DNA of 64,000 nucleotides from BD2-11 sp965115885 (lineage in GTDB: Bacteria; Gemmatimonadota; Gemmatimonadetes; Longimicrobiales; Gaopeijiaceae): NCBI GenBank assembly GCA_965115885.1, contig OZ220479.1, positions 124,001 to 188,000 on the forward strand. The letters are read 5' to 3'. Each line of letters starts with the position of its first letter. Within the stretch, counting starts at the first letter, position 1. The position numbers were made by a program, and so were the translations under genes. Under the pieces are notes generated by a model, which saw nothing but the letters and a program-made list of their open reading frames with translations, made no database searches and was not told where the DNA came from. Positions 18,002 to 27,854 of this stretch are shown here, one piece after another.

Positions 18002-18777
18002 GCGACGGGGAAGGCGCGACGGGGGAGCCGGGCGCGCGGATCTCCGTGGTCATGCCCGTCTACAACGAGGAGGCGACCCTCGAGACGATCGTGCGGCGCG
18101 TGAAACGAGTCGCGCCGGACGTCGAGTTGGTGGCCGTCGACGACGGCTCCCGCGACGCCTCCGGCGCCATCCTGCGGCGTCTCGAGGAGGAGGGACTCGT
18201 CGACAAGGCGTTGGCCCACGAGACGAACCGGGGAAAGGGAAGCGCGCTTTCGACCGGCTTTCGGGCCGTGCGCGGCGACGTCGTGATCGTCCAGGACGCG
18301 GATCTCGAATACGACCCGGCCGAGTATCCGCGCCTGCTGGAGCCGATCCTCGCGGGGCGGGCGGACGTCGTGTACGGGTCGCGGTTCATGGGCGGGCGGC
18401 CTCACCGGGTCCTCTACTACTGGCACTACGTCGCGAACCGGTTGCTCACCGTCCTGTCGAACATGGTGACCAACCTCAACCTGACGGACATGGAGACCTG
18501 CTACAAATGCTTCCGGCGGGAGGTGATTCGGGAGCTCGTCGTCGAGGAGCGGGCGTTCGGCGTCGAGCCGGAACTCACGGCGAAGATCGCCCGGGGCGGG
18601 TGGCGCGTGTTCGAGGTGGGGATCTCCTACGCCGGGCGGACGTATGCGGAGGGCAAGAAGATCGGTTGGCGCGACGGGGTCTCCGCCGTGCGCTGCATAC
18701 TGCTGTACGGGCTGATTCGGCGCTGGACCCGCAAGGGAGCGGCGGGAGGGTCGGGGCGGGCGACCCGCGAAGACTGA
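17998..18777 (+). CDS. Family 2 glycosyltransferase, polyprenyl-phosphate type
   Basis: A 259-residue GT-A transferase starting at GTG 17998 inside the stop of the previous gene (GTGA overlap). Motifs: VVMPVYNEE at the N-terminus, AVDDGSRD, and the DAD metal site in VIVQDADLEYDP. It lacks membrane helices and resembles dolichol-phosphate mannose synthase or bacterial transferases that load a sugar on a polyprenyl phosphate. The likely partner is the membrane glycosyltransferase encoded convergently next door. The donor sugar is not known. Confidence 0.88.
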   Translation: MSDGEGATGEPGARISVVMPVYNEEATLETIVRRVKRVAPDVELVAVDDGSRDASGAILRRLEEEGLVDKALAHETNRGKGSALSTGFRAVRGDVVIVQDADLEYDPAEYPRLLEPILAGRADVVYGSRFMGGRPHRVLYYWHYVANRLLTVLSNMVTNLNLTDMETCYKCFRREVIRELVVEERAFGVEPELTAKIARGGWRVFEVGISYAGRTYAEGKKIGWRDGVSAVRCILLYGLIRRWTRKGAAGGSGRATRED

Positions 18778-18835
18778 CGTTCCCGCCGAGCCGTATCTCT
18801 CGGAAAACGACCGACGGATTCGCGACGGCGGGTTT

Positions 18836-20482
18836 CTAGGGCGTCGGCGGAGAAGCGGGATCCCGTATTCGGACGATCGCGGTCGCGGGCGCGTCGGTTC
18901 GATAGGCCACCAGGATCTCGTCCGAGTGCGCTTGCAACGCGGGCACGAGATAGCGTTGCGTGGTGGAGAAAATCGCGTCCACGAGCACGTAGTCCGACTC
19001 GCCGACGACCCGGAAGACGGAGTCGGGGTCGGTGCTGAACGGATACATCACCACTCTGCGGTCCGCCACCGCGTTGAAGAGGCGCGGCTTTCGAACGGCC
19101 ACCACCGCGTCCTCGGGCGTGTTCTCCCTCACCCAGGCGGCCGCCTCGAAGAAGTTGGTCCACGCGGGATGGTAGCCCGCATAGCGGTCTCCGGCGGCGT
19201 AGCGGGCGATCATGTCCAGATTCGCGGGCATTCTGGCGGCGTGGGACCCCAGGGCCGCGACCGCGAGCGTGCCGGCGACCGAAGCCGGGACGAACCATCG
19301 CGCCGCGGGCCGACCGGCGCGCCGCCCCAGCCACGTCGCCGCGTCCATGGAATACGTCAGGAACAGGGGGAGGAGCGGCACCAGGTAGCGCACGTCGTTC
19401 ACGCTCGTCTGAAAGGACGCGATCGCGACGCAGGTCAGCGCGAAGTAGAGGACCGCCGCGTCCGGGCGCCGCGTCCGGAACGCCCGGACCAACGTCAGGA
19501 GGACCAGGGCGCAGACGACCACGGCCAGGGCCGCGACCGGCGCGGTGCCGGACCAGGCGCTGTCGGAGCCGACCAGGGCTCGGGGCAGTTCGCGCGTGGC
19601 GTAGAGCGTCCCGTTCTCGATCAACCGTCCCGCCACCCCGACCGCGTCCAGGTACCCGGACTCCGGCGAATAGATGTTCACCAGCCGGAACTCTTCGAAA
19701 TACGACGATGCGGTCCCCGTCGCCAAGCGGGTTCGCACCAGCCACGGAACGGTGAGCGCGGCCCCGACGGAGCCGTGGACGAAGAACTTTCGCCATTTCC
19801 GGCGGAGCAGGTAGGAGATCGAGCCCGCGACCAGCAGGAGCGCCCCGATGGTGCGCACGTGGAAGCTCGCCACCGACGCGGCGAGCGCGAGCCAAAAGGG
19901 TCCGCCGAGCGCGGTTTTCCCCGCGTCCTCGTCCTCTCGGAGCATCCAGAGAGCCAGGAGGGTGAAGAGGAGAAACGGAGCTTCGCTCAGCATCCATCGC
20001 GAGTAGTCGATCACGCCCGGGCTGACCGCGAAGGCCAGGGCGAGCAGGAACCACGGCAACGGCTCGCGCTTCTTCCTCGCGTACGCGCAGAACGCCAGGA
20101 CGGAGCCGGCGGTGAAGACCGTCGACAGCAGCTTGAGCGCCACGACGTTGCGGCCGAAGAGCAGGACCAGGGGCGCCAGCAACAGGGGATAGCCCGCGGG
20201 ATACTTGGTGTGCGGCACCGGAGGTCCCGGATCGAGCGACAACGAGTATCCGTCGCCGAGCCGGACGATGCTCTCGGCCAGCATCATGTAGGTGGCGCTG
20301 TCGCCGCCGGTGTGGATCTTGGGTTCGAAAAGCCCGATGCAGAGAACCAAGTGGAGAAGAACGAGACCGACCGACGCCGACCGGGGCCGCGTGCGCAGGA
20401 ACTCCGCGAAGCCGCCCGCATCGACGCGCGGCGCGCGCGCGCGCCGCGGAGGGCGTCCGGATCTCCGCCCGGAGCGGCTCAC
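18836..20482 (-). CDS. GT39/ArnT-like membrane glycosyltransferase
   Basis: A 548-residue protein with about ten hydrophobic helices and a soluble C-terminal part, in the pattern of GT-C transferases that use a polyprenyl-phosphate sugar donor. The first extracytoplasmic loop has the acidic motif GGDSATY expected of the catalytic Asp, followed by TKYPAGYPLLLAP. No ATG lies near the true N-terminus; GTG 20482 is the best start and is in frame. The same frame is open much further upstream only because of G+C bias. It is convergent with the GT2 gene and may use its product. Confidence 0.75.
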   Translation of the reverse strand: MSRSGRRSGRPPRRARAPRVDAGGFAEFLRTRPRSASVGLVLLHLVLCIGLFEPKIHTGGDSATYMMLAESIVRLGDGYSLSLDPGPPVPHTKYPAGYPLLLAPLVLLFGRNVVALKLLSTVFTAGSVLAFCAYARKKREPLPWFLLALAFAVSPGVIDYSRWMLSEAPFLLFTLLALWMLREDEDAGKTALGGPFWLALAASVASFHVRTIGALLLVAGSISYLLRRKWRKFFVHGSVGAALTVPWLVRTRLATGTASSYFEEFRLVNIYSPESGYLDAVGVAGRLIENGTLYATRELPRALVGSDSAWSGTAPVAALAVVVCALVLLTLVRAFRTRRPDAAVLYFALTCVAIASFQTSVNDVRYLVPLLPLFLTYSMDAATWLGRRAGRPAARWFVPASVAGTLAVAALGSHAARMPANLDMIARYAAGDRYAGYHPAWTNFFEAAAWVRENTPEDAVVAVRKPRLFNAVADRRVVMYPFSTDPDSVFRVVGESDYVLVDAIFSTTQRYLVPALQAHSDEILVAYRTDAPATAIVRIRDPASPPTP

Positions 20483-20851
20483 GGCGCGGTCGCTTTCCGA
20501 ATGCCGCCGCCGCCCGGCATCGGGATCGGCCAACCGGTCTCGACCTCCCGGGGCGACCTCCGGGGCGCTTCTTCCATGGACTTGCCGACTCCGTTGCGAA
20601 TCCTCGTCCCGCCCTCGAACCCCGTTCGTCCGCGAGCTGTTCCGGGCCGAGACAGCCCCGGCCCGGAGCGGGACTTCCGCCCGCGCGGGGCGATCGCGTC
20701 CGCGCTCGGGATCGGAGTTCCGGTTCCGAGCGGCCCTCTCCCGCCTCTCCTGCGGGCGAACGCCGTCCGGGACCCGGGGTACCCGGTTCGAACGGGCGGC
20801 GCCGCCGCCGCGAGAGGGAACCCTGCGAGGACAGACAACGGGCGGGACGGA
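20483..20851. other. Divergent intergenic region
   Basis: About 370 bp between the divergent membrane transferase and HEAT-cyclophilin genes. Both promoters should lie here, but no clear -35/-10 pair was recognised. Confidence 0.4.
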
Positions 20852-23017
20852 ATGCTGGATCATCTGCGGGACTCCGGGTCGGCATGGCGCTTCGGCGGCG
20901 GGCTTCTGCCCTGCGCGGTCGCCTTGGGCGGCGCGCTCGCCGCGGGGTGCGGCGGTCGGGAGGATGCGGAAGGTCTCCGGTTGCTTCCCGGCAGCGAGGA
21001 GATCCTGCACCGCGTGCTCGAGGCCGAGGATTCCCGCTCCCGCGATCCCGACGTCCACTTCACCCTCTTGGAAGGGATCTCCTGGCCCGACCCCGAGGTG
21101 CAGCGGATCGCGGTGCGTGCGATGGGACGGCAGGAGAATCCCTCCCTGCTGGCGGACATCGTGTCGATGCTGGGGAGCCCGTACCCGGAGGTGCGCGCCG
21201 AGGCGGCGAACGCCAGCGCCCAGGCCGTGGCGGCCGAGGGGAGCGATCCGCGCCGGGCGATGGCCGCCCTGACGGGTCGCCTGCCGGGCGAAAGGGACCC
21301 CGAGGTGCGCGGCGCGGCGCTCGAGGCGCTGGGCCGTTTGCCGTACCGGAATCCGGAGGAGGTGCGTCGGGCCTACGACCTGCTTCTCGACAACTTGGTC
21401 GCGGGTCTCGCCGGAGGCGGCGGAGCCGACGCCGTCCGCCTGCGGTCCGCGCCGCATCCGGTCGTCCTCGGGGGGACGCGCGCGCTGGAGAACCTGGTGC
21501 GCACGCAGGCGCGGTTCCCGCCCCCGCCGGCCGCCCTGTCCGCGCTGGAGCGCTTGGCCCGCTATCGGGAGGCGGACGACGGAACGGGCGCGCAGGTGCG
21601 CCGGCTCGCTCTGTCCGCGCTGGTGGGTGCGGGGGGGCCGCCGGACGACGTGGTCGAGAGCGCGCTGGCCGACGAGGACGCGCAGGTGCGCCGACTCGCC
21701 GCGCTGGCCATCGGGGAAGGGGCGCTCGACGAGGTTCGGGCTCCGCTCGCGCGGGCGCTTTCCGACGAGAGCCACTTGGTGCGAGTGGAGGCGGTGCGGG
21801 CGCTCGGCGAACGCGTGGACGGGAGTCGGGCGTGCGCGGAGCTGGCGGCGCTGCTCGAGGATCCGAGCGCGCACGTGGCCCTGGAGGCCATCGACCGCCT
21901 CGCCGGGTGTCCGCTGGAGACCGCCCTGACGCCGCTGGACTCGCTGGCCGAAGCGGTCGATTCCGCGTCGACGGGCGACTGGCACCGCTCGGCGCACGCC
22001 CTGGTGGCGCTGGCCGGCGTCTCTCCCTTCACCGCCCGTCTCCGGTTCTCGGCCTTCTCCGCTCATCCGGTGTGGCAGGTGCGCATGTACGCCGCGCGCG
22101 CCGCGGCCCGCCTGGAGCTCGTGCCGGAGTTGCTGGCGCTGGCGGGCGACGAGCACTGGAACGTGCGCGAGGCTGCCGTCGCCGCCCTGGCGCCTCTGGT
22201 CGGGCACGACGCCGACTCGGTCTACCTGAACGCCATGAGCGCGGACGATCCGCAATTGGTGATGGCGGCGAGCCGCGCGCTGGCGGGGAGCCCGCGCGCG
22301 GACGCGGTGCCCGCCGTCTTCGCCGCCCTCGAGCGCATGAGCGCGGACCGGAGGGAAACCCACCGGGACGTGCGCCTGGAGCTTCTGCACAGGATTCGGG
22401 AGCTGGGCTCCGCGGAGCATCTCGACCGCCTGCACCCCTACATGGAGGACTACGATCCGGTCGTGGCCCGGGTCGCCGAGTTCCTGCGCAACGACTGGAC
22501 CGGAAGCGACCTGCGGTGGGCGCGCCCGGCGCCCCCGGAGCGCGCGCCCATGCCCGCCTACGCGCAGATGCGGGAGATGGCCGCTTCCCGGGCGGTGGTC
22601 CGCATGGCCGACGGCGGCGAGATCGTTCTCGAGTTGCTTCCCTTCGAGTCGCCGGCCAGCACGGCGCGCTTCGTGCGCTTGGCGCGCGAAGGGCGCTTCG
22701 ACGGGCTCACCTTCCACCGGGTGGTGCCCAACTTCGTCGTCCAGGGAGGAAGCCCGGGGGCCAACGAGTACCACGGGGACGGCCCCTACACCCGCGACGA
22801 ACTGACCGCGCGTTCGCACCTGCGGGGCACCGTCGGCATCTCGACGAGGGGACGCGACACCGGCGACGGCCAGATCTTCGTCAACTTGGTGGACAATCCC
22901 CGCCTCGATCACAACTATACCGTGGTCGCCCGGGTGGTGGAGGGGATGGAGATCGTCGACGGCGTTTTGGAGGGCGCCGTGATGGAGGAAGTGGCCGTTC
23001 TGCCGACGCCCGAATAG
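20852..23017 (+). CDS. HEAT-repeat lipoprotein with C-terminal cyclophilin domain
   Basis: A 721-residue protein from ATG 20852. It begins with a lipoprotein signal (hydrophobic run ending LAAGC, Cys33). Residues about 50-560 are a string of HEAT repeats with regularly spaced EVR, QVRRLA and LVRVEAVRALG motifs. Residues about 575-721 are a cyclophilin peptidyl-prolyl isomerase with TFHRVVPNFVVQGG and a GQIFVN-like strand. It is probably an envelope-anchored folding factor in which the HEAT array docks clients and the cyclophilin isomerises proline bonds. A solo gene with no operon partner upstream. Confidence 0.85.
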   Translation: MLDHLRDSGSAWRFGGGLLPCAVALGGALAAGCGGREDAEGLRLLPGSEEILHRVLEAEDSRSRDPDVHFTLLEGISWPDPEVQRIAVRAMGRQENPSLLADIVSMLGSPYPEVRAEAANASAQAVAAEGSDPRRAMAALTGRLPGERDPEVRGAALEALGRLPYRNPEEVRRAYDLLLDNLVAGLAGGGGADAVRLRSAPHPVVLGGTRALENLVRTQARFPPPPAALSALERLARYREADDGTGAQVRRLALSALVGAGGPPDDVVESALADEDAQVRRLAALAIGEGALDEVRAPLARALSDESHLVRVEAVRALGERVDGSRACAELAALLEDPSAHVALEAIDRLAGCPLETALTPLDSLAEAVDSASTGDWHRSAHALVALAGVSPFTARLRFSAFSAHPVWQVRMYAARAAARLELVPELLALAGDEHWNVREAAVAALAPLVGHDADSVYLNAMSADDPQLVMAASRALAGSPRADAVPAVFAALERMSADRRETHRDVRLELLHRIRELGSAEHLDRLHPYMEDYDPVVARVAEFLRNDWTGSDLRWARPAPPERAPMPAYAQMREMAASRAVVRMADGGEIVLELLPFESPASTARFVRLAREGRFDGLTFHRVVPNFVVQGGSPGANEYHGDGPYTRDELTARSHLRGTVGISTRGRDTGDGQIFVNLVDNPRLDHNYTVVARVVEGMEIVDGVLEGAVMEEVAVLPTPE

Positions 23018-23079
23018 GCTCCCGCCCCGCATCGTCCGTCCGCCGCGAACGGACGTCCCCCCGGAGAGAGACCCGCCCC

Positions 23080-24057
23080 ATGCCCCGACCGAACATTCTC
23101 TACCTGTCGCGCTCCCACGTCGAGCGCGCCGGAGTCTCCATGGCGGAGATCGTCGACGCGCTGGAGTTCATGTTCCGCGAAAAGGCGGCGGGCAGAACGG
23201 AGATGCCGCCCAAGCCGGGCGTCCACCCGCGCCCGGACTCCTTCCTGCACGCGATGCCGGCCTACGTCGAGCGCCAGGACGCCGCCGGGATCAAGTGGAT
23301 CTCCGCCTATCCGGGCAATCCTGAGAACGGACTGCCCTACATCTCCGGGCTGATCCTGCTGAACGATCCGGAGACGGGGCTTCCGCTCGCGGCGATGGAC
23401 GCCGCCTGGATCACGGCCATGCGCACGGGGGCCGCGTCGGCGCTGGCGGGGAAGCACTTGGCGCGTCCGGACGCCTCCAGCGTCGGCATCGTCGCCTGCG
23501 GCGTGCAGGGGCGCAGCAACTTGGAGGCCTTCTGCACCCTGTTCCCGGTGGAGCGGGTGCACGCCTACGACGTCGACGAGGCCGCCGCCGCCGTCTACGC
23601 CGAAGAGATGGGCGAGCGCATGGGCGTCGAGGTGCGGCCGGTGGCGACGGTTGCGGAGGCGGTGCGCGGGATGGACGTCGTCGTCACCAGCGGCCCCATC
23701 CTGCTCGATCCCGACCCCGCCATCCCGCCCGGATGGCTCGCGCCCGGCGCCTTCGCCTGCCCGCTGGACTTCGACTCCTACTGGCAGGGGGACGCGTTCC
23801 GGGAAGCCGACCTGCTGACCACCGACGACGCCGCGCAGTTCGCCTACTACCGGGACGGCGGCGGCTACTTCCGCGACACGCCCGCGCCCCACGCCGAGCT
23901 CGGCGACGTGATCGCCGGAAAGGTCCCGGGACGCCGATCGGAGCGCGACCGCGTCGTCGCGATCCATCTGGGGCTGGCGCTGGAGGACGTGGCCACGGCG
24001 AAGCTCGTCTACGACAAGGCGCGCGCCGAAGGGATCGGGGTGGAGCTGGAGACGTGA
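23080..24057 (+). CDS. Ornithine cyclodeaminase / mu-crystallin family protein
   Basis: A 325-residue NAD(P)-dependent enzyme. The family blocks GIKWISAYPGNP, LPLAAMDAAWIT and RTGAASALAGKHLA are clear, followed by the nucleotide fold VGIVACGVQGRSN. Members act as ornithine cyclodeaminase, ketimine or imine reductases, or alanine dehydrogenase; the sequence does not decide among them. ATG 23080 has a GGAGAGAG site before it. Its stop overlaps the GTG start of the flavin-binding gene, so the two are co-translated. Confidence 0.88.
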   Translation: MPRPNILYLSRSHVERAGVSMAEIVDALEFMFREKAAGRTEMPPKPGVHPRPDSFLHAMPAYVERQDAAGIKWISAYPGNPENGLPYISGLILLNDPETGLPLAAMDAAWITAMRTGAASALAGKHLARPDASSVGIVACGVQGRSNLEAFCTLFPVERVHAYDVDEAAAAVYAEEMGERMGVEVRPVATVAEAVRGMDVVVTSGPILLDPDPAIPPGWLAPGAFACPLDFDSYWQGDAFREADLLTTDDAAQFAYYRDGGGYFRDTPAPHAELGDVIAGKVPGRRSERDRVVAIHLGLALEDVATAKLVYDKARAEGIGVELET

Positions 24058-24626
24058 GCGGAGCGCCGAAATCGGACAGAACTCGGATCCGCCGCCGGGA
24101 TCGGGCCCAGGACGACGCCTGGATCCGGAGCTTCGTCGGTCAGGCGCGCGTGGGGGTGCTCGCGGTGGCTCGGGGCGCGCAACCCTTCCTGAACAGCAAC
24201 CTGTTCGCGTACGACCCGGGTCGGCACGCCGTCTACGTCCACACGGCGCGCACCGGGCTGACCCGCGACAACCTGTCCCGCCCGGTTCCGGTGTGCTTTT
24301 CGGCCTTCGAGATGGGCCGCCTGTTGCCCGCCGAAGAAGCGCTCGAGTTCAGCGTCGAGTTCGCCTCCGCGACCGCGTTCGGGACGGGATGCGTGGTGGA
24401 GGATCCCGCCGAGGCCCGCGAGGCGTTGCAGATGCTGCTCGACAAGTACGCGCCGGAGCTGCGGCCCGGGCGCGACTACCGCGCCATCACCGACGGCGAG
24501 CTCGGGCGCACCAGCGTGTATCGCGTCGACGTCGAGGAATGGACCGGCAAGCTCAAGGTGGAGAAAGACGACTTCCCCGGCGCCTTCCGCGCGCCCCCGC
24601 CGGACCTTTTTCCGCGCGCCCGCTGA
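24054..24626 (+). CDS. Pyridoxamine 5'-phosphate oxidase-fold flavin-binding protein
   Basis: A 190-residue split-barrel protein starting at GTG 24054 inside the stop of the cyclodeaminase-like gene. The N-terminal RVGVLAVARGAQPFLNSNLF strand pair and the later VYVHTARTG strand match the PPOX/NimA-like group that binds FMN or F420 and reduces small molecules. The tight overlap with an imine-handling enzyme suggests a linked redox step, which is an inference. The C-terminal EEWTGKL block is usual for this subgroup. Confidence 0.8.
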   Translation: MSGAPKSDRTRIRRRDRAQDDAWIRSFVGQARVGVLAVARGAQPFLNSNLFAYDPGRHAVYVHTARTGLTRDNLSRPVPVCFSAFEMGRLLPAEEALEFSVEFASATAFGTGCVVEDPAEAREALQMLLDKYAPELRPGRDYRAITDGELGRTSVYRVDVEEWTGKLKVEKDDFPGAFRAPPPDLFPRAR

Positions 24627-24672
24627 AGGCGCGGCGCGCACGGGATTCCGGGTCGCGGGGAAGCCCGCGTTC

Positions 24673-25584
24673 TCACGGACGGCGGGATTCCGCGGAGGCG
24701 GCGGAGGGAGAAGGGTCGGAGCGCTCTTGTCGGCGGGGTTCGCCGAACAGGACCCGGCGCAGGCGCCGGTCCAGCTCCGGATCGAGTTCGGGAAGCGCGA
24801 GATCGACGCCGCGTCCCAGTCGGGAGATGATGGCTTGGATCGAGGCCAGGCGGGCGTATTTCTTGTTGTTTCCGGGAACGAGCGTCCAAGGGCACGCGAC
24901 CGTGGAGGTTTTCTCGAACATCTCCTCGATCGCGGTCGCGTAGTCGGGCCAGCGGGCACGATTCCGCAGGTCTTCCTCCGACAGCTTCCACTGCTTGAGC
25001 GGATTCAGGTAGCGGGCCCGAAAGCGCTGGAGCTGCACGTCCGGGGTGATGTGCAGGAAGATCTTGACGAAGCGGATGCCGTCGGCGTCCAGCATGCGCT
25101 CGAACTCGTTGATCTCCGCATAGGCGCGCTTCCATTCCGCTTCGGCGGCGAAGCCCTCGACGCGCTCGACGAGCACCCGCCCGTACCACGAGCGATCGAA
25201 GATGACCAGCTGACCGGAACGCGGCAGGCGCTTCCAGAACCGGTGCAGGTAGTGATGAGCCTTTTCCTCGGAGCTGGGCGCCGCGATGGGCCAGACCTTC
25301 AACGCGCGCGGATCCAGGGGCCCGCTGATGCGGCGGATCGTGCCTCCCTTGCCGGCGGCGTCCACGCCCTCGAACACGACGACCGCGCGTGCGCCCCGGG
25401 TGCGGTAGGCGAGCGTGATTTCCTTCAGCCGCTTCTGGAGTTCGGGCAGGCTGCGTTCGTACTCCTGGCGGCTGACGCGCGGGGTCGTGTCCAGCCGCTT
25501 CAGGCTGGGGGGACGCCGCTCCGGGAGAACCGGCGGATTCGGGGTGGAGGGTCGGTCGGAATCGTCCACTGTCCACGCTCGCAC
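24673..25584 (-). CDS. ppk2: Polyphosphate kinase 2 family protein
   Basis: A 303-residue kinase of the PPK2 family, which moves phosphate between polyphosphate and nucleotides. Walker A is GVDAAGKGG at 73-81, and DRSWYGR at 130-136 is the family's Walker B/lid region, followed by the FLHIT strand and the PWTLVP-NNKKYAR block. A single-domain PPK2 like this most often makes ADP or ATP from AMP or ADP. The first 30 residues are proline-rich and variable, so the start could be a little downstream. A solo gene convergent with the flavin-binding gene. Confidence 0.92.
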   Translation of the reverse strand: MRAWTVDDSDRPSTPNPPVLPERRPPSLKRLDTTPRVSRQEYERSLPELQKRLKEITLAYRTRGARAVVVFEGVDAAGKGGTIRRISGPLDPRALKVWPIAAPSSEEKAHHYLHRFWKRLPRSGQLVIFDRSWYGRVLVERVEGFAAEAEWKRAYAEINEFERMLDADGIRFVKIFLHITPDVQLQRFRARYLNPLKQWKLSEEDLRNRARWPDYATAIEEMFEKTSTVACPWTLVPGNNKKYARLASIQAIISRLGRGVDLALPELDPELDRRLRRVLFGEPRRQERSDPSPSAASAESRRP

Positions 25585-25849
25585 GGGGGGGCGGGGCCGT
25601 CCCGGTTTCGCGGCGGCCGGGTTCCGGCGGCTCGCCCCGGAGCGACGGGAAGCGTCGGGCTCGCTACGCTGCGCGGGGCGAACCGGTTGCGAAGATGGGC
25701 GCCCTCTTCCCGGGTCGGCAAGCGGGCTGCGCTTCGGGGGCGCCGGAGGCGGTGTCGCGTTCCGCGCCGCCGGCGCTTCGAAAGGTCGCCGCCGGGACCG
25801 CCCGGCGCGTCGGAACGCCCCAGCTAGCGGCGTCCGTCCGCGTCGGCCT

Positions 25850-26284
25850 TCATCGGTTCTTCGGCGCCGGCGAGGTCGGCCTCAGGTAGGAGGAAAGGCG
25901 TTCCGCCACCGCCTCGCGGTCCTTGGTCTCGCATCCCCAGATCACCATGACCCTCCAACCGAGCTCGCGCAGGAGCGCCTCGTTGCGCGCGTCCCGCGCG
26001 ACGTTGTCCCGGAACTTGCGTTCCCAGTATTCCGCGCGCGTCGCCGGGTTGGACGCGTACTTGCAGCCCGGATGCCGGTGCCAGAAGCAGCCGTGCACGA
26101 AGACGACCGACCGGTGTTTCGGAAACACGATGTCGGGGCTGCCGGGAAGGTCCTTTCGGTGCAGGCGGTAGCGAAATCCGAGCCGGTGGGCGATGCGGCG
26201 AACGATCAGCTCGGGCTTCGTGTCCCGGCTCGGAACCCGGGACATGATTTCGCTGCGCTTTGCGGGATCGACGGTGTCGGCCAT
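25850..26284 (-). CDS. vsr: Very short patch repair endonuclease
   Basis: A 144-residue Vsr endonuclease, which nicks next to T:G mismatches left by deamination of 5-methylcytosine. All hallmark residues are in place: SRDTKPE near the start, Asp51 (GSPDIVF), His64, Cys66, Trp68, His69 and His71 in VHGCFWHRHPGCKY. ATG 26284 gives the usual N-terminus; the longer frame upstream runs into ISa copy 1. No cytosine methyltransferase is adjacent; the only one in the window is at 44929-45978, also on the minus strand. Confidence 0.93.
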   Translation of the reverse strand: MADTVDPAKRSEIMSRVPSRDTKPELIVRRIAHRLGFRYRLHRKDLPGSPDIVFPKHRSVVFVHGCFWHRHPGCKYASNPATRAEYWERKFRDNVARDARNEALLRELGWRVMVIWGCETKDREAVAERLSSYLRPTSPAPKNR

Positions 26285-26319
26285 GCTTTTCCGTTCCCAT
26301 TCGGCGGTCGGTCGGCTAC

Positions 26320-27854
26320 CAGTCCGTGGAGGAAATGGGTTTTCGAGGCTTCCCCGGGAGCAGGCATTCCCCAGCATCCAAGCCGGTGGTCATCGTCAAC
26401 CTTCCGATGACATCCCCATTTCCTGCGCAACTCCCAGATTCCCCCGCATCAACCACCGATTTCCAAGCTCCAAATGTCCATCGGGTGGATTGTCGGGCTT
26501 CGCGTCGCCGATCCGTCCCTCCGACTTTACGCCGCCGCCGCGACCGCCGCTCCGGCCGTCGCCAGACCCTGCAGGCTACGCGGAGTCCCGAAACCGAATC
26601 GCCTGCGCATGAGAAGCCCCAAGTTGCACGCGGCAGCCTGGATCATGATCCGTTTTCGGATCTCCTCCCGTCCCCGCACGTGAACCCGCCGTAGACCTCC
26701 CGTCTCCAGCATGTGCGCAAAACCCCGCTCCAGCTTCTCACCTCTCGCCCGCAACAGCCGCTTCCCACGCTTCCCCCGGATCCTGCGCCGGTTCGCATAC
26801 GTCGCCTTCTGCGCGTCCCGCTTGTTCTTCCATTTCCGACGACCTCGGTTCGGCTCGCTCACATAGCTTCGCAGTCCCCGCTCCGCCACCCCCGTCATCG
26901 TCGCGTTCGCGTGATATCCCTTGTCCGCCACTACCTCCTTCGGCTCCTTCCCAAGTTCTCTCAGCCCTTCGGTCGCCGCGTCCAGCGTTTTCGGCAGCGA
27001 CGCCACGTCTCCCCCTTCCATCGACTGGACCGTCGCCGCCACCACCGCTCCCGTCTCCATGTCCACCGCCTGCTCGAACTTGTGGGCCATGTGCGTGCGA
27101 CCGTCCTTCATCTTCGTACTGCGCGCCTCCGGGTCGTGCGGATGCACCCAGTCCTCGTTCGACGCCTTGTTCTTGCGCTTCCGGTCGAGCTTCGCGAGGT
27201 CCTCGCGCGTCGGCGCTTCGATCCCCGACGCCACCGCCAACTCCTCCAGCCACTCGGTGTAGCCCTGCAACGTGTCGCGCCGCACGATCGCGCGCATCGC
27301 CGCGTTCGCCTCCAGCGTCGTCGAGTCCACCCCGAGCGTCTTGCCCTTCAGGAGCCCCGACTCGTCCAGCAGATTCAGCACCCAGTCGAACACCTTCTTG
27401 TGGGCTTCCACGCTCAGCCGCTTTGGACAGGCCCGAGTGTTCCGGCGGATTCCGGTCCAGCGTGTAGCCGAGAAACTCGCGCAGGGAAAGCGAGTCCGCA
27501 CACCGCCACGCGATGCCGCGCTCCGAGCCGATGCCTTCGAGATACCCGACCAGCAGCATCCTGAAGTACACGGCGGGCGGAATCCCCGGCCGTCCGCGAG
27601 TTTTCGAATGGAAGTCGACGCAAGCTCGTTCCGCGAACTCGTCGAATCCGTTCGCGTCGAGCATTTTGTTCAATGCCCGATAGAACGGGCTGCCCAACGA
27701 CCGAATCCGGTTCGACGCGACGAACATCTCCATCTGCGGCTCCTTTAGCCGCTTGCCGATCGCCATCTACGCACTCCATGGCTGAGGTCTTCGTAGAACC
27801 TGTAATCTAACCAAACCATGCGGTCAGTGCGACGACGACTTTATCCACGGGCTG
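26320..27854 (-). mobile_element. ISa copy 1 (1535 bp, disabled)
   Basis: Near-identical to ISa copy 2 (42245-43787). Terminal inverted repeats are CAGTCCGTGGAGGAAA at the left and CAGCCCGTGGATAAAG (reverse strand) at the right. A 4-bp target duplication CTAC flanks it (26316-26319 and 27855-27858). It is 8 bp shorter than copy 2, exactly the size of a deletion in its transposase gene. It sits between vsr and the hydrolase gene, touching the hydrolase stop codon. Confidence 0.9.
26527..27766 (-). pseudogene. ISa transposase, frameshifted by an 8-bp deletion
   Basis: Same protein as the intact 415-residue transposase of copy 2, but GCGCGTCT is missing at about 27424, so translation from the ATG at 27766 leaves the transposase frame after about 115 residues. 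The downstream part (IS1182/IS5-type DDE domain with GVDSTTLEAN and VADKGYHAN) continues in the other frame to 26527. Confidence 0.9.

Noticed and set aside
20483..23032. Upstream extension of the GT39-like frame to 1398 residues
   Set aside because: Only the part below 20482 resembles protein; the rest is antisense to the HEAT-cyclophilin gene.
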